Below, piece after piece: positions 35,119-48,418 of a stretch of 64,000 nucleotides of DNA (position 1 is its first letter; each line of letters opens with the position of its first letter). The stretch is from Holacanthus passer (Eukaryota > Chordata > Actinopteri > Pomacanthidae). The DNA lies in NCBI GenBank assembly GCA_025331565.1, contig JAFREQ010000034.1:3410001-3474000 (forward strand), read 5' to 3'. Under the pieces are notes generated by a model. It did no database searches and had not been told where the DNA came from. It saw only the letters and a program-made list of their open reading frames with translations. A program made the position numbers and the translations under genes.

Positions 35119-37758
35119 GTGGCCACTGTGATCTATCTGCGTTTCAGGGTGGAAAGTTTGTCTCCTGGATCGTTAAAATTCAAATGGCAGCTTTTAAAAA
35201 CTGTAACAGATGACGAGAGGTTTAAATGTTAGTGTGCAACAATATAATGACACTTGTGTTTCTGAGAAGAAATTCAATTACCTTCTGAACTGAAACTGAG
35301 CAACAATAATAATTTGATGATGATTTTTTTTTTTTTTTTTTGCTTTCATGAAGGTGCTAATCATTCAGACTGGCACTGTGTGTACATTTTACAAACACTG
35401 ACACTCTGAGGTGCACAAACACAGTTGATAAATCTGTATAGTCCAGAAGTGATAGTAGACTTTTATAGCATAATATCTATCAATTGCAAACCAGTTGCCA
35501 AATTATTCAAAGAAAGCAATCGGAATGATGTGATACAGTTATCAACGTTTTATCATAAGATCAAAATAATACAATAATAGGTTAATCAGCTGCTCTTTAG
35601 TGACCGTAGTCAGACAGATCTTCTCCCTAATGAACACTTTAAAGCAGTAGTGTCTTTAAAGTGTCAAGTGCCATTAGCTTCTGCCCAAACGAGAAGAAAA
35701 CATAAAGCCAAGCGACCAGTAACTACAGACATAGGCCAGTTTCTACACTTGAAATGATCCCCACAGGAGCAGACGCTATTGATTCACTGTAATGTAATGC
35801 ATAGATAATTATAAGCCAATACAGTAGAGAATACAATTCCCACGATGCACTTCCCTTAATGTGTAACCAGCTAATCCATCCCCAGCTGAAGTGAGGGGAT
35901 GTGTCACCTCTGTACAGTAGCAAACCAAAGCATAGAGTCTTCAAACACTGGTAAAACTGTATTTTGAGCCGGACAGTGAATCTAACTGCTGTTTCCACAT
36001 AATTATGAATGTTATTTACAGGACATTATTAATGGTTATACCTTTATTCTGAAAATTCTGCTATTCACATTGAGCAATCCTCTAAACCTGCGATAGTGGT
36101 GATACCAGCTAAACAAGATGAAAACCTTTCATCTTTTTTGTTCAGTCAATACATGCATTGATTTAACACCAGTGTCTTTGTCGATATGAGACACAATGTG
36201 AAGTCTCACTCTGTATCCGAAGACATGAAACTACCATAAAAAGTGATGTTTTTCATGTTATGATGTTTCAATAAGCGCCAATCAGCTCGTGTTGTGCTTG
36301 CTGTGTGAACACGTTTGGCCCCAAAAAAAACTCGACCACAACAGTCAAACGTGACCTTTTCTCCTCTGACCAGAGTCCCTTCACACACACACACACTTCC
36401 TCTGTGCACTTTTGAGGAGTGATAGCAGATAATTGTTTCCCAACTTTCCCTTCTTCTCAAATTAATATAAGAAAATAAAAGAAAAATGCTTAATTTATTT
36501 TCAGAGTTCTAAAACGGTTCTGCTGCATCCAATTAATTCTAATTGTCTCCTAAGCTGAAATTCTCAATAGAAATGGAGCAATTAAATTTCTGCTTTGGCT
36601 CTACCTTGGGGACAAGAGACGTTTTATTTCGGTTGACGGTGGGGAGGGTTTGTCTAAATCTTTACAAAGGCGATTTCATGGGTGTCTGTAATAGTTTCAT
36701 AACAGAGCGATCACTGGGCTATGCAAGGCAAATATGGCCACCTATGTTCCTTGTGTTGTGGAGCATCAGACTGACATTTAGTTGTGCTTTGTTTACAACG
36801 TGGACATGCTGTACACTGCAAATGTATTGTGCATATTTCACTGTACTATACTGTAGCTGCTGTGCATTGAAATAACTATTTGTTTAATTTGCCCGTTTAA
36901 TGAATTTCTCACGATGTATTAGCACCCCCACCTGAATAGCTGTATAATATAAATCACTGTATTGAGTCAAGTGAGAATAAGTCCTCATGTTTGGTCTATG
37001 GTGGGATGTTCTCTAATTTTCTTTATCTTTTCTGTGTCTTTGTGTCTCTCATTGATTTTTGGTTATCAGCACAGCAGGACGTATAGCGAGTGAAGTAGTC
37101 TAGACCCTATACCTCAATTCATATTTTGAAAATTACACTGGGTTTGGAAACGGGCCATGGGTTCCTCCTGGGAATCAGTGGCACAGAAATAAAGTGACAT
37201 CACTGACTGGGTATTAAAAAAAAATGTAGATGAACCTACCGCAATTGGGGAGCACATTCCTCGGAGGAGAAAGCTGCTTATTCGCTGTTCCATTTGCGGA
37301 CTTATCTCCGTGCACTCTGAGATGACGAGATTTACATAAAACATGGAGGAACCTCCCTGGCCGTTCTGGTCCGCGGTGTATAAAGGACCCTGCTAGGTGT
37401 ATGTAGACATGTGATTTACCCAAGAGGTTTACTCCCCTCAAAAGCAATATGTTAGCAATTGTGATATATGAATCAAGTTAAAAGGGAGTTTTGGTTCGTT
37501 TTAATTATACACTGACCCTATGCTGGGAAAAAAGGACAGGGTGACTATGCACACACACGTTCACAGTCCTGGTGAGACAAAGGGGAAAATGTTGGAAGTG
37601 AGGAGTAAAAAACCACAGCTGGGTTTCACTGGACAGTTATTGTGTGGCATTTTCTTGTGTTTTTGTTTGTTGTGTTCATGCCTAATGTACCCATGTGTAA
37701 ATATATGCTTTTTTTTTGGAGTGAGTCAGATCTAACAGTGCACTGAATGTACAGTGAC

Positions 37759-37764
37759 AATAAA
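37759..37764 (+). terminator. Possible distal polyadenylation signal
   Basis: AATAAA in ACAGTGACAATAAAATCA, a setting often seen at mRNA ends. If esrrb is read this far, its 3' UTR would be about 4.1 kb. Confidence 0.25.
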
Positions 37765-39087
37765 ATCACATGGTTTATGTAATCACTGCAAATGATTTCT
37801 TTAAATATCTTCAGGTCAACAAATATGGGAAGAAGTCAATCTACATTTACAGACATGATCAATTCTTTTTAAGGATGATATTCAAAAAATATCCACACAC
37901 GGCTATCTAGTTTATTCTACATGAGCGTGACGACCCCAGTGGTCAGACCCTAACAACAACCCTCAGACCTGAGGAAGATCATCTGCGATCTAAATGTCGT
38001 CATGTCACTGCAGAATTGGGAACAAGACGTCAGCTTTTGTGCAGATTGTCACCCAGCACCTGCAAAGATATTCAGATGCATGTACGTCCTAATGATTACC
38101 TATATGGATACCTTCAATAATACTGTAGCCTCTGGTTTATTTTACGCGCCAGTTTGATAAAACTTTAAATATTTGAAGGTACAGAATAAGACTGTTGGTT
38201 TCAGCTTTTAACAAGTAGATAAAATTGCAAGATAAATTATATTCACCCTACAATGATGATACTGACGCTATACAATGTAATTGTGTTGTAATTGTTTTCC
38301 AATATATATTTTATATGCCAACATAGTTCTCAAGTTAGTTTTAAAATCATAAATTGCATCTTTCTAGACATATCTATGAATATGTGTGTAATATAAAATG
38401 CCTTGATTTGCTGTAGTGTGCTGTTGCTTTCAGCTGTTTCATATTATCTGAATATCTTGGTGCACAGTCAGATTTTTTTATTTAATGGATATCAACAAAA
38501 TAATATAACAGTAATAGTAATTTCATGCTCTCATTCGAGTACAGTCTTGTCCTGAACTCAGGGTTAGAAACGTACAGTCAAACGGTGCCTAGCATGACCA
38601 ATCATGTATTTTTCTGCACTTGTACATTTAGCAAGACGGTGCCTTGGGGTGTAACGGCATCCTCCTGCCCCGACTGTCAGCTGGTTAGCTGTCTACACAA
38701 TGTCCCGTTTGACCTTGCGTTGGCTACAACACTGGCTGAATGCACATCTGACACACTCCCTTCCTTTGTGGTGCAATCCTGTGGAAGTCATTTCATTTAC
38801 TGGGCTTTCAACTTCAGCCAATATGGGGGTTGGGGGAGTAAGTCTGTGTTTAATCAGCCTGCCACAAACCATTCCCCTAAACAAAATCAGCTATGATGTC
38901 CAGCGAAAAGATCTCTCAACAGAAGATTGAATTAAACATATAAATGGGCTTGTCACTTTTTCATTTTTTATTTATTCTCTTGGCACGGCTACGCCCGCCA
39001 CTCCACATTATTGCTGGAAATAACAACTGTGTATTAACTTGTGGATTGTTCTGCACAGTATGTCAGCATCACCAGTGTGTTATCCAT

Positions 39088-39150
39088 TGACGCTTAAGAT
39101 AAAATTCCTTTATTAGTCCCACTACGGGGAAATTTACAAAGACACTTAAG
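39088..39150 (+). repeat. Second retroposon 3'-tail-like motif
   Basis: TTCCTTTATTAGTCCCACTA then CGGGGAAATTTAC: the same TTTATT..TCCC..GGGAAATT signature as at 11.35 kb, same orientation. Diverged copy. Confidence 0.55.
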
Positions 39151-41443
39151 GAATGCTGAGAAATAACTGACAATATTAAGAAGCTGAAAAAACACATAAT
39201 CACGTGTCTCATGAACTGCTCATCATTGCAGCTCTTCCCTCATAGGATTGCGAGCAGTTTTTTTTCCTCCGTTTTCAGTCTTGTAGAATGGAATTAGGGC
39301 ATGGCCCAGTGTCCTCAGAGTGACTTTCCATCTTGTAAACCATGTTTTATTCTCCTTAAATCGTCACCAGGCGTCGGGCCTGTCTGTGCCTCAGAAGGGG
39401 CATTGACACTGTCACACTGCGGTCTGTTAATCAGCCAACCTTGTTGCCTACCTCTTTCAGAAAATCTATGATCACACTGTTAGTGCAACCTTGTACTGTC
39501 ACCAGGCGCTTTAGCCGCGCTGCCGTGCGCTCGCACTCCTTTCCTTTGACTCGTGTGAGGATTATTCAGCGGCTGAGGTGAGAGTCCGCCGAGAATAGGC
39601 TGTAAAGTGTCAGTCATGGTTACCCGGAGTGGTGTTGTCTTAGACGATGTAACTAGGTGAAAGTGAGTGAAGGAGATAGGAAACCATCAATATGCTCCCT
39701 GTGTAAATTGAAGAAGGTCATGATTTATGGCTCCCGGCTACAGCGTACATACATGCTGAATCTACTTTTTTTTTTTTTTCCCTCTGTCGCCTGGCTCAAG
39801 GACAGGTAAGGGTGCCTTTCTCTCTCAGCTCATCCCCACCACCATGCAGTCTGTGGCACTTTGTGATGGACAGCCCTGAGAGAGGCCGGCGTTCTTTCAA
39901 AATGAATTGAGCGCCATCTATAGGTGGCTGGATGACTGAGTGACGGTGCCTCTGGTGTGCAGAGACAGCGCTGGGTTGGGGGGGGACAAACGATCAGATA
40001 CGCATTAAAATGGTGCACTCTCCTACCTGTGATACTCCTCGTGCACCTGTCTCTTCGCGTGTCTCATCACCTCATCAGTCACGTCCGTCTTTTCGGTCTC
40101 CTTTTACTTGGGGACTCAGACAGGGAGGGGACAGCTGTGGGTTTTCTAAGGCCTCGCAACAGCTGCAAACCCCGCATGGCATTGCATCTGTTCAAGTCTT
40201 GCAGCGTTACGGCCTGAATCTCAGCTGAAGCAAGTTACATTGCAGTTCATAGTGGGGTTCTCTCCGGTCTTAGCCTGTTAACCAGCGAGCAGATGGAAAT
40301 TATATGGGAGGGTGTTAGGCCTGAAAATGGACTTGCAAGCATCTTGCTGTCTCAGGCACGCAGCTTAAAGTGGGACAATTCGAATAAGGCCACACGAGAG
40401 AAATCAGGACTTGTCTGTGAATTCGTTCGACGTGGCACAATGAATACGTCTCTGAATCTTAAAGTTTATTATTTATTTGGATGATTTATTACGTCTGGGT
40501 GCCTCTGACGTTGTTCCTTTGCCTTTGGAGGGAGCCAGACGTTACAAATGGAGCGCTCATTAGCATTTGACCTCCACATTATGCTTTGTTTACCTGCCTC
40601 TCCTCACCTCTATATCTCCTCAGACAAAATCAGGGCTTTCGCAGGAGGCTCCGAGCGTGACACAGTTTTGTTACTGGGCGGTAAAGGTAAGTACCACATT
40701 TGCATTGCAAGATTTCTCAAACAACTTGAGCACACAGAAACAAGTGAGGGGGGGGGGGGGCAAAAAAAAGAAGATGCTCCGCTCCTCGGGGACGACGCCA
40801 CTCCCAGACGCTGTCGTCTCGGCTCTGGAGTCCTGACAGCTGCTTAAATCCCCAGAGATGATGGAAAGAAGTATGAACAAAAGTTACAGTAAAGAGTCAC
40901 AGCCACATCCTGTTGTGTGAAAGGAGGAGAGTGTTGTGTTTGGATTTGTTCACGGCTAATTGCTTATGGTTAGAAATGTCATGAATGTCTGACATAACCT
41001 GGATTTTTATGTGTGTGAATTAACAGCTCATGCTTGCAAATAGGTTTGTTTTATCTATTATAGTGATCACACAATATGGTTGCAAGGACATTTTTAAAAA
41101 ACAGATTCAACATTTCCAGGTTTGCAGAAGTGGCTTAAAAATTATTTAAAATTTAAAAGGGTTTTTGTCTATGTAAAAAAAATTTTTGTCATTTTTATTC
41201 ATACAGTGCAACCGTATTAGAAATAGGGAAAACATTTGATTTAAGATAGAAGTAATATCAAATCAAATGAAAAAATGAATTAAATGTAGCTGAAAAATAA
41301 AGAAAAAATAATTACAATTGCAATTATATGCTCTGTGCAATATTAACATTTCCACATTCATGGGTAAGCAGGTCATGCATACAGTGTGTGTAAAGAGAAT
41401 CATAAGCAACAAGTAATGGCAAACTGGCAAACATCCACAAAAT

Positions 41444-41471
41444 ACACACACACACACACACACACACACAC
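41444..41471. repeat. (CA)n microsatellite
   Basis: About fourteen CA units. Confidence 0.95.
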
Positions 41472-42479
41472 TACCAGACCGCGGGGTGTGGCAGGTAGCT
41501 GTGTGTGCTGTGGTTAATTGCGCAACGAGAAACTGTTCTTTAATTTATTTCTTGCCTGTCCTGTACAAGAGTGATCATGAAACCCCATTCATTTCACAGA
41601 ACACAATTTTCATATTTAATGAGCATGACTCCAATACAATTACAGTAATTAGTCAAATCTCACTCACGGCCAATGGAGCTCGCCGCCATTATTAGTGGAT
41701 CTTATTAATGATGTTGCACATGCGGTGCTCATAGGGTAATTGAGGGCATGTGTGGGTATGGGAACAGGGATACTGGGGATTGGAAAGCAGTGGTGGTGTC
41801 AGTCTGTTTTCTGTCTCTGCTGGGCCGGATGTTAAATGGAGGTCTGCTTGATATTAACTTTGAGATGTTTAAGCAGTGGTAGGAGTTGCTATTGATTTGA
41901 CAACATGGTCGGTTTTGCCTCGGTTTTAAATAGGATGCTTGAATTCTACATCAATTCAACCACTGACTTTAGATGGACACGTCAGCTTGTTGCTAAATCA
42001 GCTGACCTGAAAGTTTGTATTTTACAAGCTGCTTTAAATAAATGGCGTATCAGTTCACAGCATCACCGCTGTGCTCCGGGCCCAGGAGGATCACAACAAA
42101 AAAGACAAAGGCACGTGCTGGAAAAAGAAGCCCATTTAGTGTGAGTGATGATGCCGCAGTGTCTGACATTTTGGAGGTTTGTGGAGCTTCTGTTTCCAGA
42201 CTGATCCTTATTAAACCTATGGAGCTGTGTAGTATCTGCAGCAGCGAGTGACACAGAAGTCACTGAGTGCAGATTTTTCTTTGTGTTTGTGACAATGTGG
42301 ACTAAATCTGTGATGTTGTGTTTTAAGATTTGAAAGATTTTTTACATGTTGCTAATGTGTTTCAGAGAGGTCGAACCTGCACAAAGGCGACATCTGTACA
42401 CACACCAGGGTGAAAGCTGTGTCTTATGTTGTTTCGTGTGCTTTGAACCACTTAATGTCAGGGTTGATGTTTATAAAGA

Positions 42480-42720
42480 AGCAATAATTTTAATCAAAGA
42501 AAAGTGACTTAATGGCCTCTTATCCAATTAAGGGCAGTGTCACCGCTGAGTTAATGAGTGTGACGCCGCAACAGGAAAAAAAAACCTCTATTAACACAAC
42601 ATAATTAGCGGAACATGGTGGAATTAGACGGCAGCGATGACAGTGCTTTGGTGTTTTTATAATTAAACATGGGTTAAAGACAACAATTAAGCCACATCTT
42701 AAAACCCCCGGTCTCATTCA
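42480..42720. promoter_or_regulatory. Candidate conserved intergenic element
   Basis: Dense in TAAT/ATTA and CAATTAA cores (CCAATTAAGGGC, CATAATTAGCGG, ACAACAATTAAGCC) with GC-containing unique sequence between them. No repeat signature. Untested. Confidence 0.4.
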
Positions 42721-43254
42721 AGCCGGAGAGGACGTGCATTGTTTGCGTGAAAGCTCTCGAGACGCCGTTGTGTGAAGTTTGAATCACAGTTCAAAGACGA
42801 GAGCTGAAAGTGAGGGAGGTCACGACATCGATGTGTGGGGGGGGTTCAGGGAGGCTCACACACAGCTACTGTACAGTTTGTTATAAGAGCCGAATGACAT
42901 CTATTGTGGGTTTCACAATAGGATTTCTGCCTTAATGCTCAAGAGGAAACACGAAGGCTTGGATCTTGTGATTTTAGCTTGGAACAAATTTTCGGCACAG
43001 ATTAAAGTTCCATATGGTGGCGTGTCGCTGCCACCAGGACGAAACACAAACATCTCTTCCTGTTTAATACTAAAGAATATTTTCTAATATAGAAAGTTAT
43101 GTGGGTGTGTTGTTGATGAGGAGAATAATATCTTTTTATAACAATGAATATTTTATTTCTTATTTTTTCAACAGTGTTCTGCTTGAATTCCAGATTTAAT
43201 TTCTATTTCTCTTTATTTACTTTAAAGCAGCTGTAATCATTTTTTAGCACCATG

Positions 43255-43445
43255 ACTTTAAAGATGTGGATCCACCTATTTGGTCCAGACTGAAAAATCT
43301 CACCAATTAGTGAATGGATTTCTGTGAAGTTCTGTATGGACATTCATAACTTTGATGCGATCTCTTTTTCTTTAGCTTGTGGTTTTAAGCGAAATAGAAA
43401 TTTGGTACATAGATTTAAGTCCCCCTCTGGATGAATTGCATTGAG
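43255..43445 (+). repeat. Degenerate dispersed teleost repeat
   Basis: Words such as CTGAAAAATCTCACCAATTA, GAATGGATTTCTGTGAAGTT, ATTTGGTACATAGATT and CCCTCTGGATGAATTGCATT follow the order of a common fish repeat (in which they read '..ATCTCAACAACTATTGGATG..' and '..CCCTCAGGATGAATTG..'). Strongly diverged. Confidence 0.5.
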
Positions 43446-43719
43446 TTTGAGCACCTGCACTTGGTGGAGAACAAAAACAGAGTGCAAAAACAAAAAGCAT
43501 GAATATTGGACACAACTGCAAATGAATGTTAATGTTGCAAACACATTCACAACTTTACAAGGTGATGATATGTTAGTGTCATGACAGCTTGTTGCGCTGC
43601 CACCAAGAGGCCAAAAAATCTATTATTTCAGGTTAAATAATATTATAAAAAGAACTTGACTTTGACATCACATTCCAGGTGAAAGCTGACCTGAAAGTGT
43701 TCATCTGTTTGTGGAAATT

Positions 43720-44060
43720 GATTCTCTTAACGTGGCCTCGTTCAGGACTATGGGCGCGAACAGTGAAGGGTTGTTGGGATGCATCTGAGTCTGAACCGAC
43801 CGATTATTCTCACCGCAGCATACTGGAGGGCAGGCCTTATTAGTGATGTGCTAATGTGACATTAATTGCTTTTACTTTTTCACTCCATTAAGAGGCTGCT
43901 ATCTGTTTCAGGAGCCCGGCCAGATGGTTTATCGGCTCTGCACTGGCAGCGGTGTTGCTAATGGACTGAAGCGCGGAGCTGTAAAATAACGACAGCAACA
44001 GGCGACCATGAGAAATGCCCGTAATTGAACGGCAAGCGTGGAGGTACGGAGCACCTGTCA
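43720..44060. promoter_or_regulatory. Candidate conserved intergenic element
   Basis: Long block with mixed composition, no simple repeat, and enhancer-type words (TGACATTAATTGC, TCCATTAAGAGG, TGCTAATGGACTG, CCGTAATTGAACGG). Among the intergenic blocks this looks most like a vertebrate conserved element. Untested. Confidence 0.4.
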
Positions 44061-44882
44061 CATTGTGAAGAGAAGGACGACTGATTTGAAAACTGTTGTT
44101 TGATATCGTCTTTCACTCAAATATTGACCTGGCAAAAATCAAGAAAAAATGAAACCTTTGACCTCGAATAGATCAAGTGTGTTTGTGTAGAGTATCTTTA
44201 AGCTTTGGTTGAAGAGCCATGACAAGTCTTCATTCCAAATATTGGCAGGAATTGACTATATGCTGAAAATAAGGCCGCTGCATTGAGGAGTAAAGCCAAG
44301 ACCAGGGTCAAATGCTAAATAAGAAGAAGCTGGCACTAGAGACACCCAAGGGAAACCTCTTCCTCTGTGTCCTTACTCTCTCCCTCCTCTGTCCTCACAT
44401 CCACCACCCCTCCACCTCTCCCCTACCTTCATGCCAAACCTCCATGACCTAGGCCAAGATCAATAGCACAGTTTAAAGAGGATGGACTGTGTAAATAGAG
44501 ACGATAGATCCTGCCGATGAGGATGCCTTGACCACTGATGGCCTCTGACTGGTGCGGTAGCATTTGATCAAGTCGAACATTGATGGCTGTCAATACATTT
44601 GGCACAGGGAGGGTTTGGAGCCTGTCAGCAGGACATCAGGATGGTGGTACGTAGAGGGGTCGGGTCCAAAGATGACTGGTCAATTTTTAGATAATTTTCT
44701 GTTTGAGCATTACAATGGAGGATGAACTGGGGCCCATCAGGGATCTGGAGTTGCGGGCAGGTATTGGCAAATGGACATCCAATAACATCCTGTGGGTGTC
44801 CAGTATGCAGATTCACCTTGTTCAATTCAGAGTGGCTGAGCACTCACTCCTTAATATATGAAAAGCTGACATTAATCACAAC

Positions 44883-45065
44883 TAGAGCTGCAACACTTTA
44901 GTTATTTAGGCAACTATTTTACATTTATTTTATCATTTATCAAGCAAAATTACAGAATATCTTCATTTCTAGCTTCTCAATTGTGACGTTTGCTGCTTTT
45001 CTCTGTTTTATATAATTTTAAATTGAGTATCTTTGGACTGTTGGTCAGAGAAACTGTCCAACTAA
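44883..45065 (-). repeat. Dispersed teleost repeat, minus-strand copy
   Basis: Reverse complement of the family at 25.60-25.83 kb. Seen as AGAGCTGCAAC (its end), TTCTAGCTTCTCAATTGTGA, TTTGCTGCTTTTCTCTGTTT, AAATTGAGTATCTTTGGACT and GTTGGTCAGAGAAACTGTCC. Confidence 0.7.
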
Positions 45066-45663
45066 GGCCGGCGTAGCAGCATGTTGTTTTACACATGGAA
45101 AAGCAAATTGTCCGTTCCAGTCAAGATGCAGATTAATGGGTGTATAAATCAGTACCATGTTACTGGTGAGGACGTCCTCTCCATTACGTTCTGATTACAA
45201 ATGTTTTTCATGTACGAGCCCGATAAGAGATCAGTCTGTGATGTGTGCACGCTGTTCTTCATGGGGACTAAATTAGCTCTTTCTGTTTTCCACAATAATA
45301 TTTTGCATCAGGTTGGAATTCCCCAAATAAAACCCAGATGGCATGCAAGTGATTTATTATAAATAAAACATTTTTTCTGCATCTTTGAAGACTTGAATTA
45401 CCATATCTCAGGCATCAGCTTTTTTGTGCAATATTCCTCTTTGCAGCAGTTTTAATGGATGCATGTATGATTATTTATACCATTTACAGCTTCTCAGTTA
45501 GATGTCATAACATTTATAGGGCCCATCCCTTGGCAAACAGCCTCTAACCTCCAGGTGCATTCGTGGACTTTCAAATGGGAACATTTTGGAGTGACAGCAA
45601 ATGATTCAGACTCATATTAAAAAACAAACTTCTAATTAAGATCAAATGTGATATATATTGAGT

Positions 45664-45692
45664 TTTACATTACATTACCCCTGTAATGTAAA
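45664..45692. repeat. Perfect 11-bp inverted repeat (hairpin)
   Basis: TTTACATTACA at 45664-45674 and its exact reverse complement at 45682-45692, with a 7-base loop. Confidence 0.85.
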
Positions 45693-45790
45693 CATAAGTC
45701 CTTCTAATATTTTCTTCTGTAGTCTAGTTCGGTCTTTTTAAAGGTTTCAACAACCTCCAATTAAATTAACTTTCATTTCTACAAAATTCT

Positions 45791-45825
45791 AGTTCTACAA
45801 TATCATTTCACAATATTGTAGAACT
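45791..45825. repeat. Perfect 13-bp inverted repeat (hairpin)
   Basis: AGTTCTACAATAT at 45791-45803 and its exact reverse complement at 45813-45825, with a 9-base loop. About 100 bases from the hairpin at 45664-45692. Confidence 0.9.
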
Positions 45826-45885
45826 CACAACAGACAGGATCAAAATGGATGCATCATCTTTTTTTATTCCATTCTTTCTTCTTCC

Positions 45886-45990
45886 TTGTCAAAACATGGC
45901 ACCTACATTACCCACAATGCAACTTGGCCCCCAACAGCTCAGACAGGATATTCAGGTGTGTTATGGTAGTAGCAGTAACCTCAAGCCTTG
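45886..45990 (-). repeat. Inverted copy of a repeat also found in ylpm1 intron 2
   Basis: The reverse complement of 45886-45923 matches 53845-53882 at 37 of 38 bases, and the similarity continues more loosely through TAACACACCTGAAT. The shared core GTTGCATTGTGGGTAATGTA is a frequent phrase of fish mobile elements. Confidence 0.75.
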
Positions 45991-47409
45991 AACCTGAAGC
46001 AGAGTTGAGGAGTGGACCGAGATCTGGTAAGCCAGATTGTTTTTTTCATTTTTAAAAGTTCTTGAGCCCGAACCGACGTTGACTCAGGTGACATCAATCA
46101 AGGCAATTCAACAGATTTTCACACCTCCAACTCGAGCCACAAACTGCTTTAGCCTTAACAGCTTTTTTCTGCGGTGCTCCCCTGGACCTGTAAACAGACA
46201 GTTCCTTTTTTATTTTCCCAGCATATGAGGAAATAGCCTAAATATGATACTGTATAAGCTACATAGGTGTAAAAAATGCTGACCCAATACACTGATTGAA
46301 TGGGTGAAGTCGTGCTGTAATTCATTCCTGCAGCGTAACTGTGAGCAAGATTTATATGTTTTTTGAATGCCAACCTATTTTACACTTTTGTATAGACCAC
46401 ATGAGCAGATAGCATCTCAGCATCTTAGTCAATATTTCTTCAGCCAAAACAAAAACATTACTCACCCACATTTACACAGCATGCATATCCAACATTAGAC
46501 TTTGTAAATGCAGAGCGTGTTAGTCATAATTCTGCTTATCTCACCTGTGTGACAGCTCACATTTTAGTATATAAACCAGCCCATTACCGCCTGTGTAAGT
46601 TATATGCAACAACACAATCTGTTGAACCTGTAGCCGGCCAGCTGCTCATATTAATCAAACAGCCCACTTCCCTTTATGACACAAAGCAAATAGTCATAAA
46701 TGCTCTTATCAGCCTTTCTAATAGTGTGGACGTTACAATCAGATTCATGGTGGCATAAACTATTACATTTCATCTTTATCATATCCAACGATCACTTCTT
46801 TTTCATGAGCATCGTTTATAACCAGCGGACAGCTTGTTGCGTAATGAAATTCAAAGCAGTCTATCGGCTCCAGGGATCTCACACTCTGTTTACTTATATT
46901 TACATATATTTATGTGGGTTTTGTTTTTCCACAACAGGCAAACAGGCATGATGAATGTATGGCTGCAGTCCCGCAGGGACATGTGGTTCCCTGCAGAACT
47001 GATCTGTGGTCATGCAACTCCCAGCTTTAACTGTAAAGTGTGGAGAGCCTCAGTCTGTTTTTATTATGGTGGTGCCTCTTCATCATCTCAACACGTTGTA
47101 CTGACAAATACAGATGTCTTCTTCAGAGCAATGCAAGGATGACATTATAGTATGTCTTAAAATACAGTCATACATGCAGATGTTTTAATCACAATCCTGA
47201 AAGTTACTCTTTTATTTTAGTATTTGCAGCAAAAACTTTCAAAACCATTTTCACAAATATTTCAATCAACAAGAATATTCATAATATTGACATTGATGCC
47301 ATTTATAAAAGCTTCATTGTCAGATGGCAGTTTATTGTTGATCAAATAGGTGAAAGACGCTGCAGCATCCTTCACAATCAAATGAGAGGGAAATATTCAG
47401 ACCTCTGCT

Positions 47410-47710
47410 TTGTATACTCCCCCTTTAATTTAGAGCACTTTGATTAATCAATTAATATTCTTTTCTCAAGGTCTTTTTATAAACCTCATCATTAATAAAA
47501 GCAGACATTCAATTAGCAGCCAAATCTTGATTGCCAATTTTGTCATAACAGTCTCCCTTTCTATGCTTTTTTTTTTTTTTTTGGTTCGTTATAGTTGGGA
47601 GTATGGTGTGGGTAGGAAGAATTAACTAATTTCATTAATCTAATTGTCATCGCTTTCAACCATCCCACTAATAAGTACAAATTAATATGATTAATCAATT
47701 TGACGACATA
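47410..47710. promoter_or_regulatory. Homeodomain-site-rich candidate element
   Basis: Two AT-rich blocks around a poly-T run (47567-47582). They are packed with ATTAAT, TTAATCAATTAAT, CATTAATCTAATTG and GATTAATCAATT. This density is typical of vertebrate developmental conserved elements, though plain AT-richness gives some such words by chance. Confidence 0.4.
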
Positions 47711-48418
47711 AACTCATTCAATTACAGTTTTTCAAAGGCAAGTGGGTGTGTTGGGGTGATAGGGAGGTGCAGCCAGTGAAGGGAGGTGGGCAGCCGAGCA
47801 GCTTGCTCTGTGAGGAACCCAGCCCACAAAATTGGAGTCAAGTCAGGCAATTAGTCATTGTGAATGATAAATAAATGGTGATGAATAGTGGAGGGCAGAT
47901 ACCCCACTAACTACAGTCTTACTTGATTTAGTGGAATTTAGTCTTTTTATGTAGAAAAATAACTGGACTATAGACAAAAGATTACTGCCTGTTTTAGTAT
48001 TTTAGACCACACTGGGTCCATATTCTTTTACCCTAAAATAGTTCTGCATCCAATATTGGGACCAAAATAGGTTTGTTTTTAAATATGATTTACTGTAGGA
48101 AACAATTAGAAAACCTTTGCCAGATTTTCCATTTTCTTCCCTTGTTTTCTGAACCAGCATCAGAGTTGGGCTAAACAAAGAACCCATTTACAAACAGTGT
48201 TGTTATTCCGTATTTGCATGTATGTATTTAAATTTTTCTTTCCTCTTTAATTCAAGTGGAAATTATGTCTATGAATGTATTATGTGTTATACTGTTTTAC
48301 ATGGAGTCCAGGTAGCGAAGTTGATGCCAAGGTAAGAACAAAAAAAAAAAAAAAGTCAGTGCCAGTCCATTTGGGTTTTTTATCCATGAAGCAGAAGATT
48401 TATTACTTTGAGTTAGAA

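Larger units (their letters stand above)
33709..35140 (+). other. esrrb 3' untranslated region (minimum estimate)
   Basis: AT-rich sequence after the stop with AATAAA at 33854-33859 and 35113-35118. ERR mRNAs usually have long 3' UTRs, so the later signals are likely used, possibly even one at 37759. The end cannot be fixed without transcripts. Confidence 0.5.
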
